DNA from: Branchiostoma floridae
Taxonomy: Eukaryota > Chordata > Leptocardii > Amphioxiformes > Branchiostomatidae
Direction: 5' to 3'
Assembly (NCBI RefSeq): GCF_000003815.2
Contig: NC_049993.1
Span: forward strand, 14,904,430 to 14,968,429
DNA: 64,000 nt
Shown: in pieces, positions 12,600 to 22,621 of the stretch
Numbering within the stretch: the stretch's first letter is position 1
How the letters are laid out: each line of letters starts with the position of its first letter
Made by a program: the position numbers and the translations under genes
The notes under the pieces: model-generated
Database searches by the model: none
What the model was told of the DNA's origin: nothing
Seen by the model: only the letters and a program-made list of their open reading frames with translations

Positions 12600-13410
12600 C
12601 TAAAAAGGTCAAATATAACAAGATGGTCGCCATTTTATCCAAAATCTCATCTAATGTATATCAATACAAAAAATACATTCAGATTGCTTCAATTTCGGCA
12701 CGGTGTGACGAAAGCCTTGGGGATCCGAACGTATCACCATAAACAGGTGATAAAAACCCCTAAACGGCTCAGCGGAACCGCGTAATTGCGCTTTTAGGAG
12801 ACTTTTATGGAAAGATCGTTACGGTGTATGTGTCTGGACGATAGACCGGAAATGGAGTAGCCTGGGCTGTGCGATACTGAATCATTTGGATTTACTTTTC
12901 TCCACCTCTTCTTAACCTTTTCTATACACCATTCACTCCACGTGTATACTGCCCATTGAGTAGAATAGTTCGAAACTTTAATAGACTTTATGGGTGACAG
13001 AACTCTTGCATATACATCTATAACTCTTTTGTGGTTTCTGATTACGTGAAGTTTGCATATGCTATTTTTTTCCTGTGTGTAATAATTGATTACAAGAATG
13101 AAAATCTTTATCATCTAAGAATCGCTTCTATTCCATCGTTAATAAACTTCTATTCAGTATTATCTCCGAAAGTAGACATGGATTTGAAGTTAAAATTCGT
13201 AAAAATATTTCATTTTCAAAGCATGCAATGATGCACAACTTCATGTTGTATCAAACCCAGATACAGATCTTTTGCGCGATGTTCCGATTGGCAATACATC
13301 ATGACATCGTTTGTACATCTTGCAGACAACATGACGCCATGCAGTTCCGAAGAACAGTTTGTTATCAAATGTGACAATGACTATTGTAGAATTTCACTAT
13401 TTTCTAACAC
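12600..13410. other. Non-coding stretch, no gene seen
   Basis: No recognisable exon; a minus-strand frame at 12794-13114 has no domain character I can identify. Confidence 0.4.
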
Positions 13411-13416
13411 TCGGAT

Positions 13417-13704
13417 GTCCCTGTAGCTCAACTGGTAGCAGCCTTACAGTTGAGTTACCGTTTGCACTTGTTTTGTAAATGGGAGACCTAGGTTTAAATA
13501 CTGGTTGGAGCTACGAACTTGTACACATGCACTTCGGTAGGGGCGTAAATGGGTAGGGTATGTTTGGGGATACATACATCGAACAAGTAAAGGAAGAACA
13601 AGCGATGAGTACCTATAAAGTATACTTTGATACTCAAACAGCAAGGACACTTGCAGATACATGTGCCACTAGGGACTACAATGGCCTTAACAACAAATAG
13701 ATGC
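13417..13704 (+). mobile_element. tRNA-derived SINE
   Basis: The head reads GTCCCTGTAGCTCAACTGG, with an A-box match (13424-13435), and a degenerate B box GGTTTAAATAC lies at 13491-13501. The spacing between boxes is longer than in a tRNA gene, and there is no acceptor-stem closure, so this is a SINE and not a tRNA. The 3' region (about 13626-13704: AAGGACACTTGC, then GTGCCACTAG, then TTAACAACAAA) recurs in related form at 17620-17706. Confidence 0.65.
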
Positions 13705-13709
13705 ATTCT

Positions 13710-16225
13710 TAGGTCAATAATGTAGAGCTACTTGTTCTGCCTACTTGTTCTATTTTTCTTAATAAGATAGAATGTATTTCTTTAGAGTAAAGACACCATC
13801 TGAATTTACACACGGATATAATGATATTACATAGGTCTATTTTCTTCATTGATTCATTTCAATCATAATTCCAATCATAAATATCTTTAGATATATAAAT
13901 GATAATGAAGACTTTGAATATCTTTTCTTATCATGAACGCCAATTCCAATTGATACCGATGCCACTTGGTTCCATCCATTGTCACTTTAAATACAAACAG
14001 ATGAGTAGGATGAATAAGTATTGACTCCATGTTAGGTATTAGAGAAAATTAGAATTGATCGGCAAATTTTCTGGACTTCATAGAGAGAGAATCGATGATC
14101 GTCCATGGACGAATCTATCATAACATACCCCTATAGGGGGACAATGCCAATTAGGAAGTGGCTGCTTCCTTTAGTCATTTGTCAAATGCGGCATCTTACA
14201 TAGAACTATTAGTTTCCCGAGTGTTTATCGGAAGAGAAAAGGAGGGTTGCTTGTCTTTGATAGTCACTGCGCGTGCGTTTCTACGATTTCCAATACACAC
14301 AGCTACTGCAAAGACAATACAGAACTTGTAATATATCTAAGGAATTGGGTTTAGGTCCACCATTTCTGAATAAGTGACAAATGAAAATATAGATTTTGTT
14401 ATCTCCCTCTCTCTTTTTCTCTCTCTTTGCGTGAGTGTGTGTGTGTCAATGTTTTTGTCACATATCTGTTAGCATAACTTTAAGAATCTCTGAATGGATT
14501 GTGATTGTACTTGGTATACTGGAAGGTCTTCAGCAAAAAATGGCCCTCCTGGTGTGTGACCTTGGTACTGCAACAGAATTTACGCTCTTAATATCCCGTG
14601 CTCTAAAAACAAGCACGTTTTATTCAGGCGTCGAAAGCTCTTGAGCTCGTAGGTTTGAATTCCCTTTTGGTTCCTTGGCAGAGTGTTCGCTTTTTGTATG
14701 GATATATTTATCAGACTTAACTAATAGAAGCATATGGCAAAATACTACTTTCACATAACCAAATCTAGCGTCTCAACTTTGCAATTTTGATCTAGTATCC
14801 TGAACATTTTTTTAGGTACTATTTGAGCCAAGTAATACATCCAAAACTTTAAGACGAAAGGCACGTATGGTACGAAATTAAAGACTTTGTATTCACAACA
14901 TGAAATCAGGATTACTTTCCGATGTTGCGCATAAAAGACGGATTACAGATGGTGACTGTGCAATACGACAAGGAATTACGGTGAAATCCCTCTATTACAA
15001 CACGTCGTAAACGTTCTTGTTTTCGTTAATGACTGGCAGCTGTCAACTAATAGTATCGTCTATCAAACACCGTATAACAGAATCATTTCAGGGGGCCGTA
15101 ATAAAACTTCGTAGAAAAATATGTTTAGACATGTTCTAAAAGAAAAGGCAAAAAGAACAGAAAAAATACAATTTGCCTTTCTAAAACCTCGGCATTTCAC
15201 AGGGACTGGTCGCTAGTTCTAAGTACCGTTTAACGTTCTTAAGGCGCCTCCTCGAACTCAGAAACTCAATTTTACACTCCTTCTTGAAGACGACGCAGCT
15301 GGATTTTGAAACGAGGGTCTTCGACCTAATTATTAAGACGCTTTTTAAAAATCTTATTCTACACAATAGTTGTATTTCGTATTCTAGCGTAACTATAGTG
15401 CAGTTTCCTTGACATATAATATTGTATTGGTATGATTTATCTGTATATCCATAACGTACATGTATAGGACCCCAGGAATAATAGCTAACTGCAAAGTCCA
15501 TGCCAAACTGTAAAGTGTAGCTTCATGGAGTTGAGTAACATAGAACAGAAAGCTACTCTAATAAAAAGTAACTCTTTACTTTGATTTCTACTTTAACAGA
15601 ATGTAAGACAAAAACAACGTGAAGCTTCTGTGATGTTTATTGCAAAAAAAAGTTGACGACAAGTGATTTGAAATAAAAGTTGTTTTCTTTGGGAAAGGAG
15701 CATGAACCTAGATACTAATTAGGTAATCTTTTGATCCATCACTTATTTTACATGACAATTGCCAATTAAGAAAACGCCCGGGGTTCGGTGTAGAGGTCAA
15801 ACAATAGCCACACATGGCGGGTTAACTGAATCCCTGAGGTCAGGGGTGATGGTCGCGTCTGCAAGGGGAAAAAGATCGATATTCCAAGCCGTGCAAAAAT
15901 CCTCATACCGTATGCAGCGTATCGCTACGTAAGGCCAAAACGCCAATACAATAGCCCCGACGGGTAAAAGGCAATTAGCGTATGACAAAAGAGGGCAGGG
16001 GATGTCAGGACCTACCTTGATCAAGGTGGGGCATTACTTGTGAAAGTTTTCGGGGGGTCAAGACCTTTCAAGATTGTCATAAATGGGACACGCAATGTAT
16101 ACGATTAATAATTATTGCACATGACAAAATTGAGCAGATATCAATTCATCATAGTACTGCTTTGAAAGAAAGCACACTTGCTGATACACTAACATGCGTA
16201 CTTCTATTATTGTACAATAAATGTT
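13710..16225. other. Non-coding stretch, no gene seen
   Basis: Contains a CT/GT simple repeat at about 14404-14449. A GC-richer block at 15775-16060 carries a minus-strand 75-codon frame with no recognisable motif. Nothing here is supported as a gene. Confidence 0.45.
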
Positions 16226-16464
16226 TTATCTCAATGCACTTGCGGCACCGGTGTGGCACTGCGGGGTTCGAAAGATTACTCAACGAATTTCAGAAATAAA
16301 GAATGAATTTTCTTACGTTTTGTGTATTTTGTCGTCCTCTCTGTCATGCTTTTGAGTATAACGCAATATCTAAATTATGCAATATTTGGCGAAAATAGCA
16401 CAGCAGTGCTGCAGCGAACGAACCCCGCAGTGCTGCACCAGTGCCCCAAGTGCAGTGAGATACC
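16226..16464. mobile_element. MITE family A, copy 2
   Basis: The left end TATCTCAATGCACTTG continues GCGGCACCGGTGTGG. The right end, reverse-complemented, reads GGTATCTCACTGCACTTGGG and continues into CACTGGTGCAGCACTGCGG. The termini match those of the element at 755-1241. The interior is short, so this copy is about half the length of copy 1. Confidence 0.65.
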
Positions 16465-16469
16465 ATCTT

Positions 16470-17195
16470 AACATACGCACCTCCCATATCTTATCATAAG
16501 GTCTTGCACCGTATATCGCAGCGCTTAACACCATGTACAATAATACCTGAGGCATTTTTTTCACCATTACAAATTGTATATGATGATAAATGGTTTTAAA
16601 TATTATAAGATAGCAGGTTTTTTACTTCAACGTTTTATCAGATAGCAGGAACTTGCTACATATAATCATCTGTATCGCTTTTGATATTTCAAAAACATAT
16701 TAGACATCGAGTGATTAGGTGTCCCTGAAGAAAGCTCGAATCCAATATTTGCTTCTACGAGATGCGTTATCATCTTAATGCCGATCTGGTGGGTTTCATA
16801 AAGTAATGACCAGATTTTAATTCTTCTCTGATATGCGTAGTAATATCGGGACCAGTAATGTAGCGTGGGATATGAAAAATACTGTTGATATATTCTACTC
16901 CATATTTCTATTCATCAAAAGCATATAAGTAGTGTTACTTTGAATTGCGTATTCCAAATGTTTCAAAACTAAGCTACTCAACTGGCAAGGATTTCACAAA
17001 TACAGTAAATTTCACTTGGAGGTCGCACTGTTTTTTTTGTTTTTGTTTTGTTACAACGGAAAGAAGATTAAGTACAGTCCCCAGTGGTGCCGTACTTATT
17101 GTTCTTTTGTTGTTGCTGCTATTGGGCCGACCACTTACTCTTTGCAGTCCGGGGCTGAATTGCGAGGAGTTTACAATAGGCGGGGCTAAATCGCA
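16470..17195. other. Non-coding stretch, no gene seen
   Basis: The frame at 16945-17235 spans T-rich sequence and the edge of the tandem duplication; it has no domain signature. Confidence 0.4.
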
Positions 17196-17198
17196 AGG

Positions 17199-17320
17199 GT
17201 CTGAAGCGAGCTGCCATTCGTCGCCACTCAGGTGACCTCAATACGACTATCGCATGCGCGCAAGTGTCTGAAGCGAGCTGCCATTCGGCGCCACTCAGTT
17301 GACCTCAATACTACAGTAAT
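17199..17320. repeat. Two-copy tandem duplication, 67-bp period
   Basis: GTCTGAAGCGAGCTGCCATT begins at 17199 and again at 17266. Each copy continues into CGCCACTCAG(G/T)TGACCTCAATAC. The copies are nearly identical, suggesting a recent local duplication. Confidence 0.85.
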
Positions 17321-17337
17321 TGCCCCAGGTGCGGCCA

Positions 17338-17460
17338 AGGTACTGTAGGTTTTGAACCACTCACACCGCACCATCGCACGTGTGGCGGGTTCTTTAACGT
17401 ACCTGGGGCATGGCTCTCCCCAGACACGGGACCTCCATTTGAAGTATTATCCGAAGGACT
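17338..17460 (+). repeat. Dispersed repeat B, copy 1
   Basis: The block TTCTTTAACGTACCTGGGG ... CACGGGACCTCCATTTGAAG ... ATCCGAAGGAC is shared, with divergence, with 42385-42476 (TTTTACGTGCTTGGGG ... ACAGGACCTCCATTTTACG ... ATCCGAGAGA). Two copies in unrelated surroundings indicate an interspersed repeat. The family is not identified. Confidence 0.6.
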
Positions 17461-17619
17461 TTAGCAGACTGGCTCTATAGCTTATATTAATGGCACCACT
17501 GGACAAAACATGATGCATGACATATTAGAGAAAACATGTAAACGGGAACATCTGATGCACAGGAACAGTGTCGTACAATTGAATTACAGTAAGAGGAAAA
17601 ACCCCATGTAAAAGAATAT

Positions 17620-17706
17620 ATCCTACTACTGAAAAAGTAAGGAAACTTGCTGACCTATGTGCAACTAGTTAACTAAGCACTGCAATGTGAAAAAACAACA
17701 AACACT
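17620..17706 (+). repeat. SINE tail remnant related to 13626-13704
   Basis: Shares in order AAGGAAACTTGCTGACC, TGTGCAACTAG, ACTGCAATG and ACAACAAACAC with the 3' part of the SINE at 13417-13704. No tRNA-like head is visible nearby, so this is a truncated copy or a shared SINE tail. A 17-bp phrase AAACACTGCCAATGTGT/G recurs near 17698 and 17872. Confidence 0.5.
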
Positions 17707-17709
17707 GCC

Positions 17710-18557
17710 AATGTGTATTTGGAGAAGGACAACCTCAAGCCAACTGTTCAAACTTACGCCACATCTTCAGAAAATACGCTAGACCCGCATGTTCTCCGTT
17801 TAATGCTTTATTCGAACCGACATAAAGCAAACATATTTCTCAATGTTACGGGCTCGAACCAAACACAAAACAAACACTGCCAATGTGATAGGCAAAATCT
17901 TGAATTGAAGAGCAATAAGAACCGTATACCTTATAATCAATACGCTTATTACAAGCCAGACAAGACACTCAACGACAAGGAAATTGATATTGATGCTTTC
18001 TCTATTGGGAACTAGGCCATCGACATATATTGACAACCAAATGATCCCGTGGTAACCATCAGAGTATAGCGGAAAAAAACATTATCTTCACCATATAACA
18101 AGTTTCTATAATGACTAAAACGTTGCTAATTTGCCGTTTGTTCATGTCTTTAGAAATAATTTATAAACAGATTAAGCTACAATCATGTCTGCCATTTGCA
18201 GTTATCATAGACAATAGCACTTTGCAGTTTATGACATTATTTGACGGAATGACCTACTTTTCTTTGACCTTTGAATTGATGTAACTCCCTCAAAATCGTT
18301 CCTTTAGAGACCTCGTGCCCTTTTAGTAGATCCCCTCGCTATTGACATTTACGATGGCATATTAGGTCGACTTGCATGCTAGCTCTGACTTCCAAAAACG
18401 CATATAGTGGCAAGGCGAATCAGAGCGGAGGTATACATGATAAATTTGTGGAAAAACTAACTCGAGAGTGTTACCAATCATCAATGATTTATTACAAATG
18501 AACTGTCTATTTTAGTTAATGTTTTATATTCTTCTATTTTTCTCAACACTCTTTTTG
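17710..18557. other. Non-coding stretch, no gene seen
   Basis: The 100-codon plus-strand frame at 17713-18015 is not recognised. It lies next to a repeat remnant and has a reverse-strand open frame of similar length. Confidence 0.4.
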
Positions 18558-18738
18558 TTTACTGAATTACATGAAGAGATAACAAAAATAGAGTCAAACG
18601 AGAGTCATTCAACAAAAAAATACAATATCAGTATGAGAGCAAATGATAAAAAACTCGAAATTTTAAAGAGCATGGTTTTGTACATGGTACACGATTAAGT
18701 CTAACATGCATATTTATTGCCACAACTTTATCATGTCC
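18558..18738 (+). repeat. 181-bp block duplicated at 22290-22470
   Basis: The sequence starting TTTACTGAATTACATGAAG and ending CTTTATCATGTCC is repeated, as far as I can align by eye without differences, at 22290-22470. In both places it precedes a copy of the transposon 5' end. However, the 66 bp (here) and 68 bp (there) between block and transposon are unrelated. This mosaic is explained best by allelic copies joined in assembly, or by a complex rearrangement. Confidence 0.9.
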
Positions 18739-18796
18739 TGCAAAAATTGAATGCACGATCAATTCTTTGGTTTAAATTATAATATCTAATCATATA

Positions 18797-18804
18797 TATT
18801 AGGG
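18797..18804. repeat. Candidate target-site duplication, left (TATTAGGG)
   Basis: TATTAGGG immediately precedes the transposon 5' end (CCAGGGGG) at 18805. The same 8 bases immediately follow its 3' end at 34400-34407. The second copy of the 5' end (22539) lacks this flank; it is preceded by AGCTTCCA. The 18805 copy therefore appears to carry the true left flank of the insertion. Confidence 0.75.
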
Positions 18805-19564
18805 CCAGGGGGAATTTGCATATATCCCATGATGCACCGCGGTCTCAACTATATATACGCTCGAGCCGTGACGTCATCATTTGAATAATGGCGGGTCCTG
18901 GCGCTGGACCTTCCCCGGGAGCCGCTATAAACACTCTGTATACTGTGCAACCAAAGCTTCTGGACCATAATCCTGAGGTTTTGCTTTGTTGTCTGGACAC
19001 GCGCAGAGTCCCGCTGCGGTTCTCGGGCGTTTCGTGTCTGGAAATAGTCACGAGACGCTGCCACATTGCGGTAACCGGCGATCCACCGAACGTCCGGCGG
19101 TTGTGCCTGATGCCTGACCGGGACGGTGACAGGATGTTTGCCGGTGTGCTGTCCCCGGTAAAACTACGCATCAAATCGAGCTCAACCATCAAAGTAAGGA
19201 TTACTTTATGTCGTTAATCATTCTTGTGACCTTTGTGATTTTTTTTTGTGGTTGAAAGACGATTAATTCCGCAGCAAAAATATAGAAAATAAAACAGGCT
19301 ACGAATGGGGTGGGAGTGGGGGTGTGGACACCGGCATAATTTGTCGTGTTGCACATTTCGGTACTGTCTCCTGTAAAATCGCAAGTTATACAATTTTCTT
19401 ACTTGACAGGCCTTTTTGATTTCGCACGAACCCCGGTAATTTTTGTTGTTGTTGTCGAAATTGGAGTATTTTGATAGTAAAAAAGTTGTGTTTGGGCAGA
19501 TTGATTACAGAAAACACAATCAAATCAATTTCTACAATCAATGCTTTGTGTCCAAAATGTCTTT
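18805..19564 (+). mobile_element. Partial duplicate of the transposon 5' end
   Basis: The TIR, promoter, first exon and part of intron 1 of the left-hand transposon gene. It is nearly identical to 22539-23299: I see one T-run length difference and one G/T difference in a G-rich run. It stops at the 100-N gap, after which the sequence is unrelated (importin-alpha region). The left flank matches the right flank of the main element, so this is probably the real 5' end of the insertion, with the downstream copy an allelic or duplicated version. Confidence 0.85.
18888..19193 (+). pseudogene. Orphan first exon of the HIRAN-like transposon gene (duplicate)
   Basis: Encodes the same 102 residues as exon 1 at 22622-22927 (start MAGPGAGPSPGAAINTLY), followed by the same GTAAGG splice donor. 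Its exon 2 is absent: the sequence runs into the N gap and then into importin-alpha exons. It is either an assembly duplicate of the intact exon or a truncated element. Without a downstream exon it cannot make the full protein as assembled. Confidence 0.8.
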
Positions 19565-19664
19565 NNNNNNNNNNNNNNNNNNNNNNNNNNNNNNNNNNNN
19601 NNNNNNNNNNNNNNNNNNNNNNNNNNNNNNNNNNNNNNNNNNNNNNNNNNNNNNNNNNNNNNNN
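19565..19664. other. Assembly gap (100 N)
   Basis: Exactly 100 N, a conventional length for a scaffold join of unknown size. It separates the duplicated transposon end from the importin-alpha fragment. Confidence 0.99.
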
Positions 19665-20099
19665 GGCTGTCTTCAAGGCCCATCCCATGTCCCAAGATAG
19701 TAATTTGCTTGTTGGGATGGATAGACATGACAGCCGTTCCGTCCAACGATATGAACTACATGACATGAAATTGATGAAAATGTACTGCTGTAAGCTTAAA
19801 ACTATATGATTAGCAACTTAAGTCAAATACAAGGCTCCCAAACAATGGGATGAGTGGGATAGAATAAAAATCTATAAAAAAAATGTAAAGGAAAGACAGC
19901 GCTGATCTCTTTGAGTTTTTTTCTTATTTTCATTTGTAACCACCTTGAAATTTCTGCTGCTGTAGTACCTGACCTTGATAAGATCAATTTGGCCTTCACG
20001 AAAAAGTGATTTACAGTGATTGTAAGCTTAACTTGAAATAGGAAAACAGGGTTGTCTTTGCAAGCTAGCAAGATTTATTTCCATTCTTTTCTTCCCCAG

Positions 20100-21599
20100 C
20101 TTGTTGTGGATGCTGGAGTGGTGTCCAGACTGGTGCTGCTGCTGGGGTGTGGGGAGTTGTCTGTGCAGACGCCCTGTCTCCGGGCTGTGGGCAACATTGT
20201 CACAGGAAATGACATCCAAACTCAGGTATGTTTTTTCTGGATTGTTTTAACACCTAGAAATGCAAGATAGCAAAAAACTATTCTGTATGTATGTATATCC
20301 AATTACTTAATCTTTGTATGTTAGAATTTAGATTATTTACCTGTTTTTAAATACTTTACGTATTTAGTTTTGTTCACTTGCAATTAGCCCCATGGGAATG
20401 AATTTACAATAAAACCTTTTTATTAGATTTTTTTTCTGCTAGCAGAATGATTATCAATGCATAATAGATAGTCTAAAGTAGGAATCATACTCCCATGCTT
20501 TAGCCTAAGTATATGTATTGAATATTGGCTGTGCACAGAAACATTTTATTAGCAATAGTCATGTTGGTTTTATGGAACAATGTCTTCTTCAGGCATCTGT
20601 TTTCACTTCATGAACAAGACCTACCATTACCTGAAACTACAGCAGACAGAAACTACAGCAACACTGATAAGTGTAGTATAAACATAACAAGATGATGGTG
20701 GCCACCTAAACTCAAAGAAGAAGACCAATGTTGTACCTAAGTACACACAGAAGAAACTAACCAGTTATTCTTCCTGCCAGGCTGTGTTGGACCAAGGTGC
20801 CCTGGCCTGCTTCCCTGCCCTGCTGCGCCACCACAAGAACAACATCCAGAAGGAATCAGCCTGGACCATCTCCAACATCACTGCAGGGAACACCATCCAG
20901 ATCCAGGCAGTCATCGACGCAGGGCTCGTCCCTCCCCTCCTGGAGGTGCTACACAAGGTGGGGGAGCAGCCATGTAGTATTGTTCAGTTAGATATCCTTC
21001 CCGCAACTATCAGTGTGCAGGGCACATCTCCTCATTTTTTTACCCCTTGTGCCACACACAGTTGTGCAAGCTCTACAGCTTGTCCATTCTTCTGAGTTTA
21101 TGCTCAAAAGTGACTGGTCATTGTTGATTCTGAAGAGGGCGACGTTGAAAATTTGATTCTTGTACACCTTTATGTTGGAAGAAAGTTAAGCTTTAAAAAT
21201 GATTATTACAACCAACACAGATGAGCCTCAATGATACCTAGTCCGCTGGTTTGTGTAGTACTCAAAGAAGAGATGTAGATCATTCTGAAACTATTCTTTA
21301 TAAGACGTAAGACTACTTCAATGGACTGGACATTTTTAACACATCAGCAGTGTTTTTGGATGAAATTTCAAACTAAGGAAGTTGTTTCTGACAGTTGAGT
21401 GATGTTTTGTTCCCAGGGAGATTACAAGAGTCAGAAGGAAGCAGTGTGGGCCATCACAAACTTCACCTCAGGGGGCTCCGTGGAGCAGATTTGCCAGTTG
21501 GTGAACGCTGGTGTTATCAAGCCGCTGTGTGACATGCTTGTCGTCAGGGAGTCCAAGATTGTCCTGGTCATCCTGGACGCCATTGGAAACATCTTCACT
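20100..21599 (+). CDS. Importin-alpha (karyopherin alpha, KPNA2-like), three internal exons only
   Basis: Three exons with canonical splice sites, all in phase 0: 20100-20225 (42 residues), 20781-20957 (59) and 21417-21599 (61). Joined they give 162 residues of armadillo repeats. Typical signatures are the ARM helix phrases [24 protein letters not shown] and [14 protein letters not shown], where W and N are the ligand-groove residues. Importin-alpha binds classical nuclear localisation signals on these W/N arrays and carries cargo into the nucleus with importin-beta. The phrase ending [14 protein letters not shown] resembles the KPNA2 subfamily more than the KPNA1/3 groups (from family knowledge). 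The importin-beta-binding N-terminus, first ARM repeats and C-terminal end are missing. No upstream or downstream exon is visible, and the fragment lies between two copies of a transposon end. It is probably a displaced contig, less likely a captured or broken gene. Confidence 0.85.
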
Positions 21600-21706
21600 G
21601 TAAGGGACAGATGCTTTTAGTCTTATCTACATGCAGGTGTAGAAAAGGAAAACTGTTTGTGATATATTAATGAAAGACATCCAGGTAGGAAGATATGACA
21701 AATTAC

Positions 21707-21762
21707 CCAAGCAACTGGATATTGTTTTGGAAATCATACAGAAAATCCTATCCAGTTGCTTG
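21707..21762. repeat. Short perfect inverted repeat (hairpin)
   Basis: CAAGCAACTGGATA near 21707-21721 pairs with TATCCAGTTGCTTG at 21749-21762, with a loop of about 27 bp. It lies downstream of the last visible importin-alpha exon. No function is assigned. Confidence 0.7.
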
Positions 21763-22289
21763 AGTACCCGGCAACTGCTATTTTGCATAGCAAAATTGTA
21801 ATGCTTCTCAGGTTCACAGGTCAGGGAAGCACCAGGTATTTGTTTCACAGAACTGGGAGCTTGATCTTGGCTTCTACGTCTGCTTGAAGATTAGCTTTGG
21901 TTCATGTGTCTAGAAGTCTTTGTAGAGTTGTGTTGACTAAATGCCATCACAAACAGCTACCTTACCGTACCAGCATGTCAAATTTCAAGTAAGTTTATGG
22001 TAAAAGATGCATTGGACTTTTTAACCATCTATTGCCTAGAAAAAAGGACCATATCAAAATTAGCAATTGCTTATTAGCAGCATACCACCAGCAAAATCTC
22101 TGTTTAACTAGTTGCCACCTATGTTGGTTTAATGTTGTATTTTGTTAGAATGCCATCCCTCTGTTAAGTTGGTTCAGTCCAACCACAGACTCCTAAAGTC
22201 AGTCATGTTGGAAATAAACTCCTCACGTTTGCTGCATTAATGACAATTCCCATAAACGGTCTCACTCGGGACTCTAATCAGCTCGAAAT

Positions 22290-22470
22290 TTTACTGAATT
22301 ACATGAAGAGATAACAAAAATAGAGTCAAACGAGAGTCATTCAACAAAAAAATACAATATCAGTATGAGAGCAAATGATAAAAAACTCGAAATTTTAAAG
22401 AGCATGGTTTTGTACATGGTACACGATTAAGTCTAACATGCATATTTATTGCCACAACTTTATCATGTCC
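22290..22470 (+). repeat. Second copy of the 181-bp block
   Basis: Matches 18558-18738. Upstream of it is importin-alpha intron-like sequence; downstream are 68 bp found nowhere else in the window, then the transposon 5' TIR. The abrupt switch at 22290 is a candidate chimeric join. Confidence 0.9.
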
Positions 22471-22538
22471 ATAGCAAGACAAACAGTGTGTGGCTTTTAC
22501 GGCCATTCACGACGTCCCCAAGCCGCCTGTAGCTTCCA

Positions 22539-22571
22539 CCAGGGGGAATTTGCATATATCCCATGATGCAC
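22539..22571 (+). repeat. Transposon left terminal inverted repeat
   Basis: 33 bp starting CCAGGGGGAATTTGC. It differs from the reverse complement of 34367-34399 at positions 2 (C/A) and 9 (A/G) only. It contains the POU octamer ATTTGCAT and CCCATGATGCA. Confidence 0.85.
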
Positions 22572-22621
22572 CGCGGTCTCAACTATATATACGCTCGAGC
22601 CGTGACGTCATCATTTGAATA
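22539..22621 (+). promoter_or_regulatory. Promoter of the left transposon gene, built into the TIR
   Basis: Within 83 bp before the ATG lie: octamer ATTTGCAT (in the TIR); ATCCCATGATGCACCGCG, which fits the ZNF143/Staf site consensus YWCCCRNMATSCMYYRCR at 16 of 18 positions by my comparison; a TATA-like CTATATATA (about 22583-22591); and a perfect CRE palindrome TGACGTCA (22603-22610). The consensus motifs come from established knowledge of vertebrate promoters. Their use here is inferred. Confidence 0.55.

Noticed and set aside
12013-12642. 209-codon minus-strand frame and several overlapping plus-strand frames rich in Q, H, C and S
   Set aside because: They are produced by the 22-bp minisatellite, whose stop-free unit is open in several frames on both strands; no splice or start context.
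13417-13505. Possible functional tRNA gene
   Set aside because: Box spacing is too long and the B box is degenerate; the tail is repeated elsewhere, so it is a SINE.
17713-18015. 100-codon plus-strand frame
   Set aside because: No domain character, next to a repeat remnant, and an antisense frame of comparable size exists.
19386-19809. Open frames across the 100-N gap
   Set aside because: Artefacts of the gap; the real coding parts here are exon 1 before the gap and importin-alpha exons after it.
20100-21599. Importin-alpha exons as cargo captured by the transposon
   Set aside because: They lie outside the intact 22539-34399 element and beside a 100-N join and a chimeric-looking junction; misplacement is simpler.
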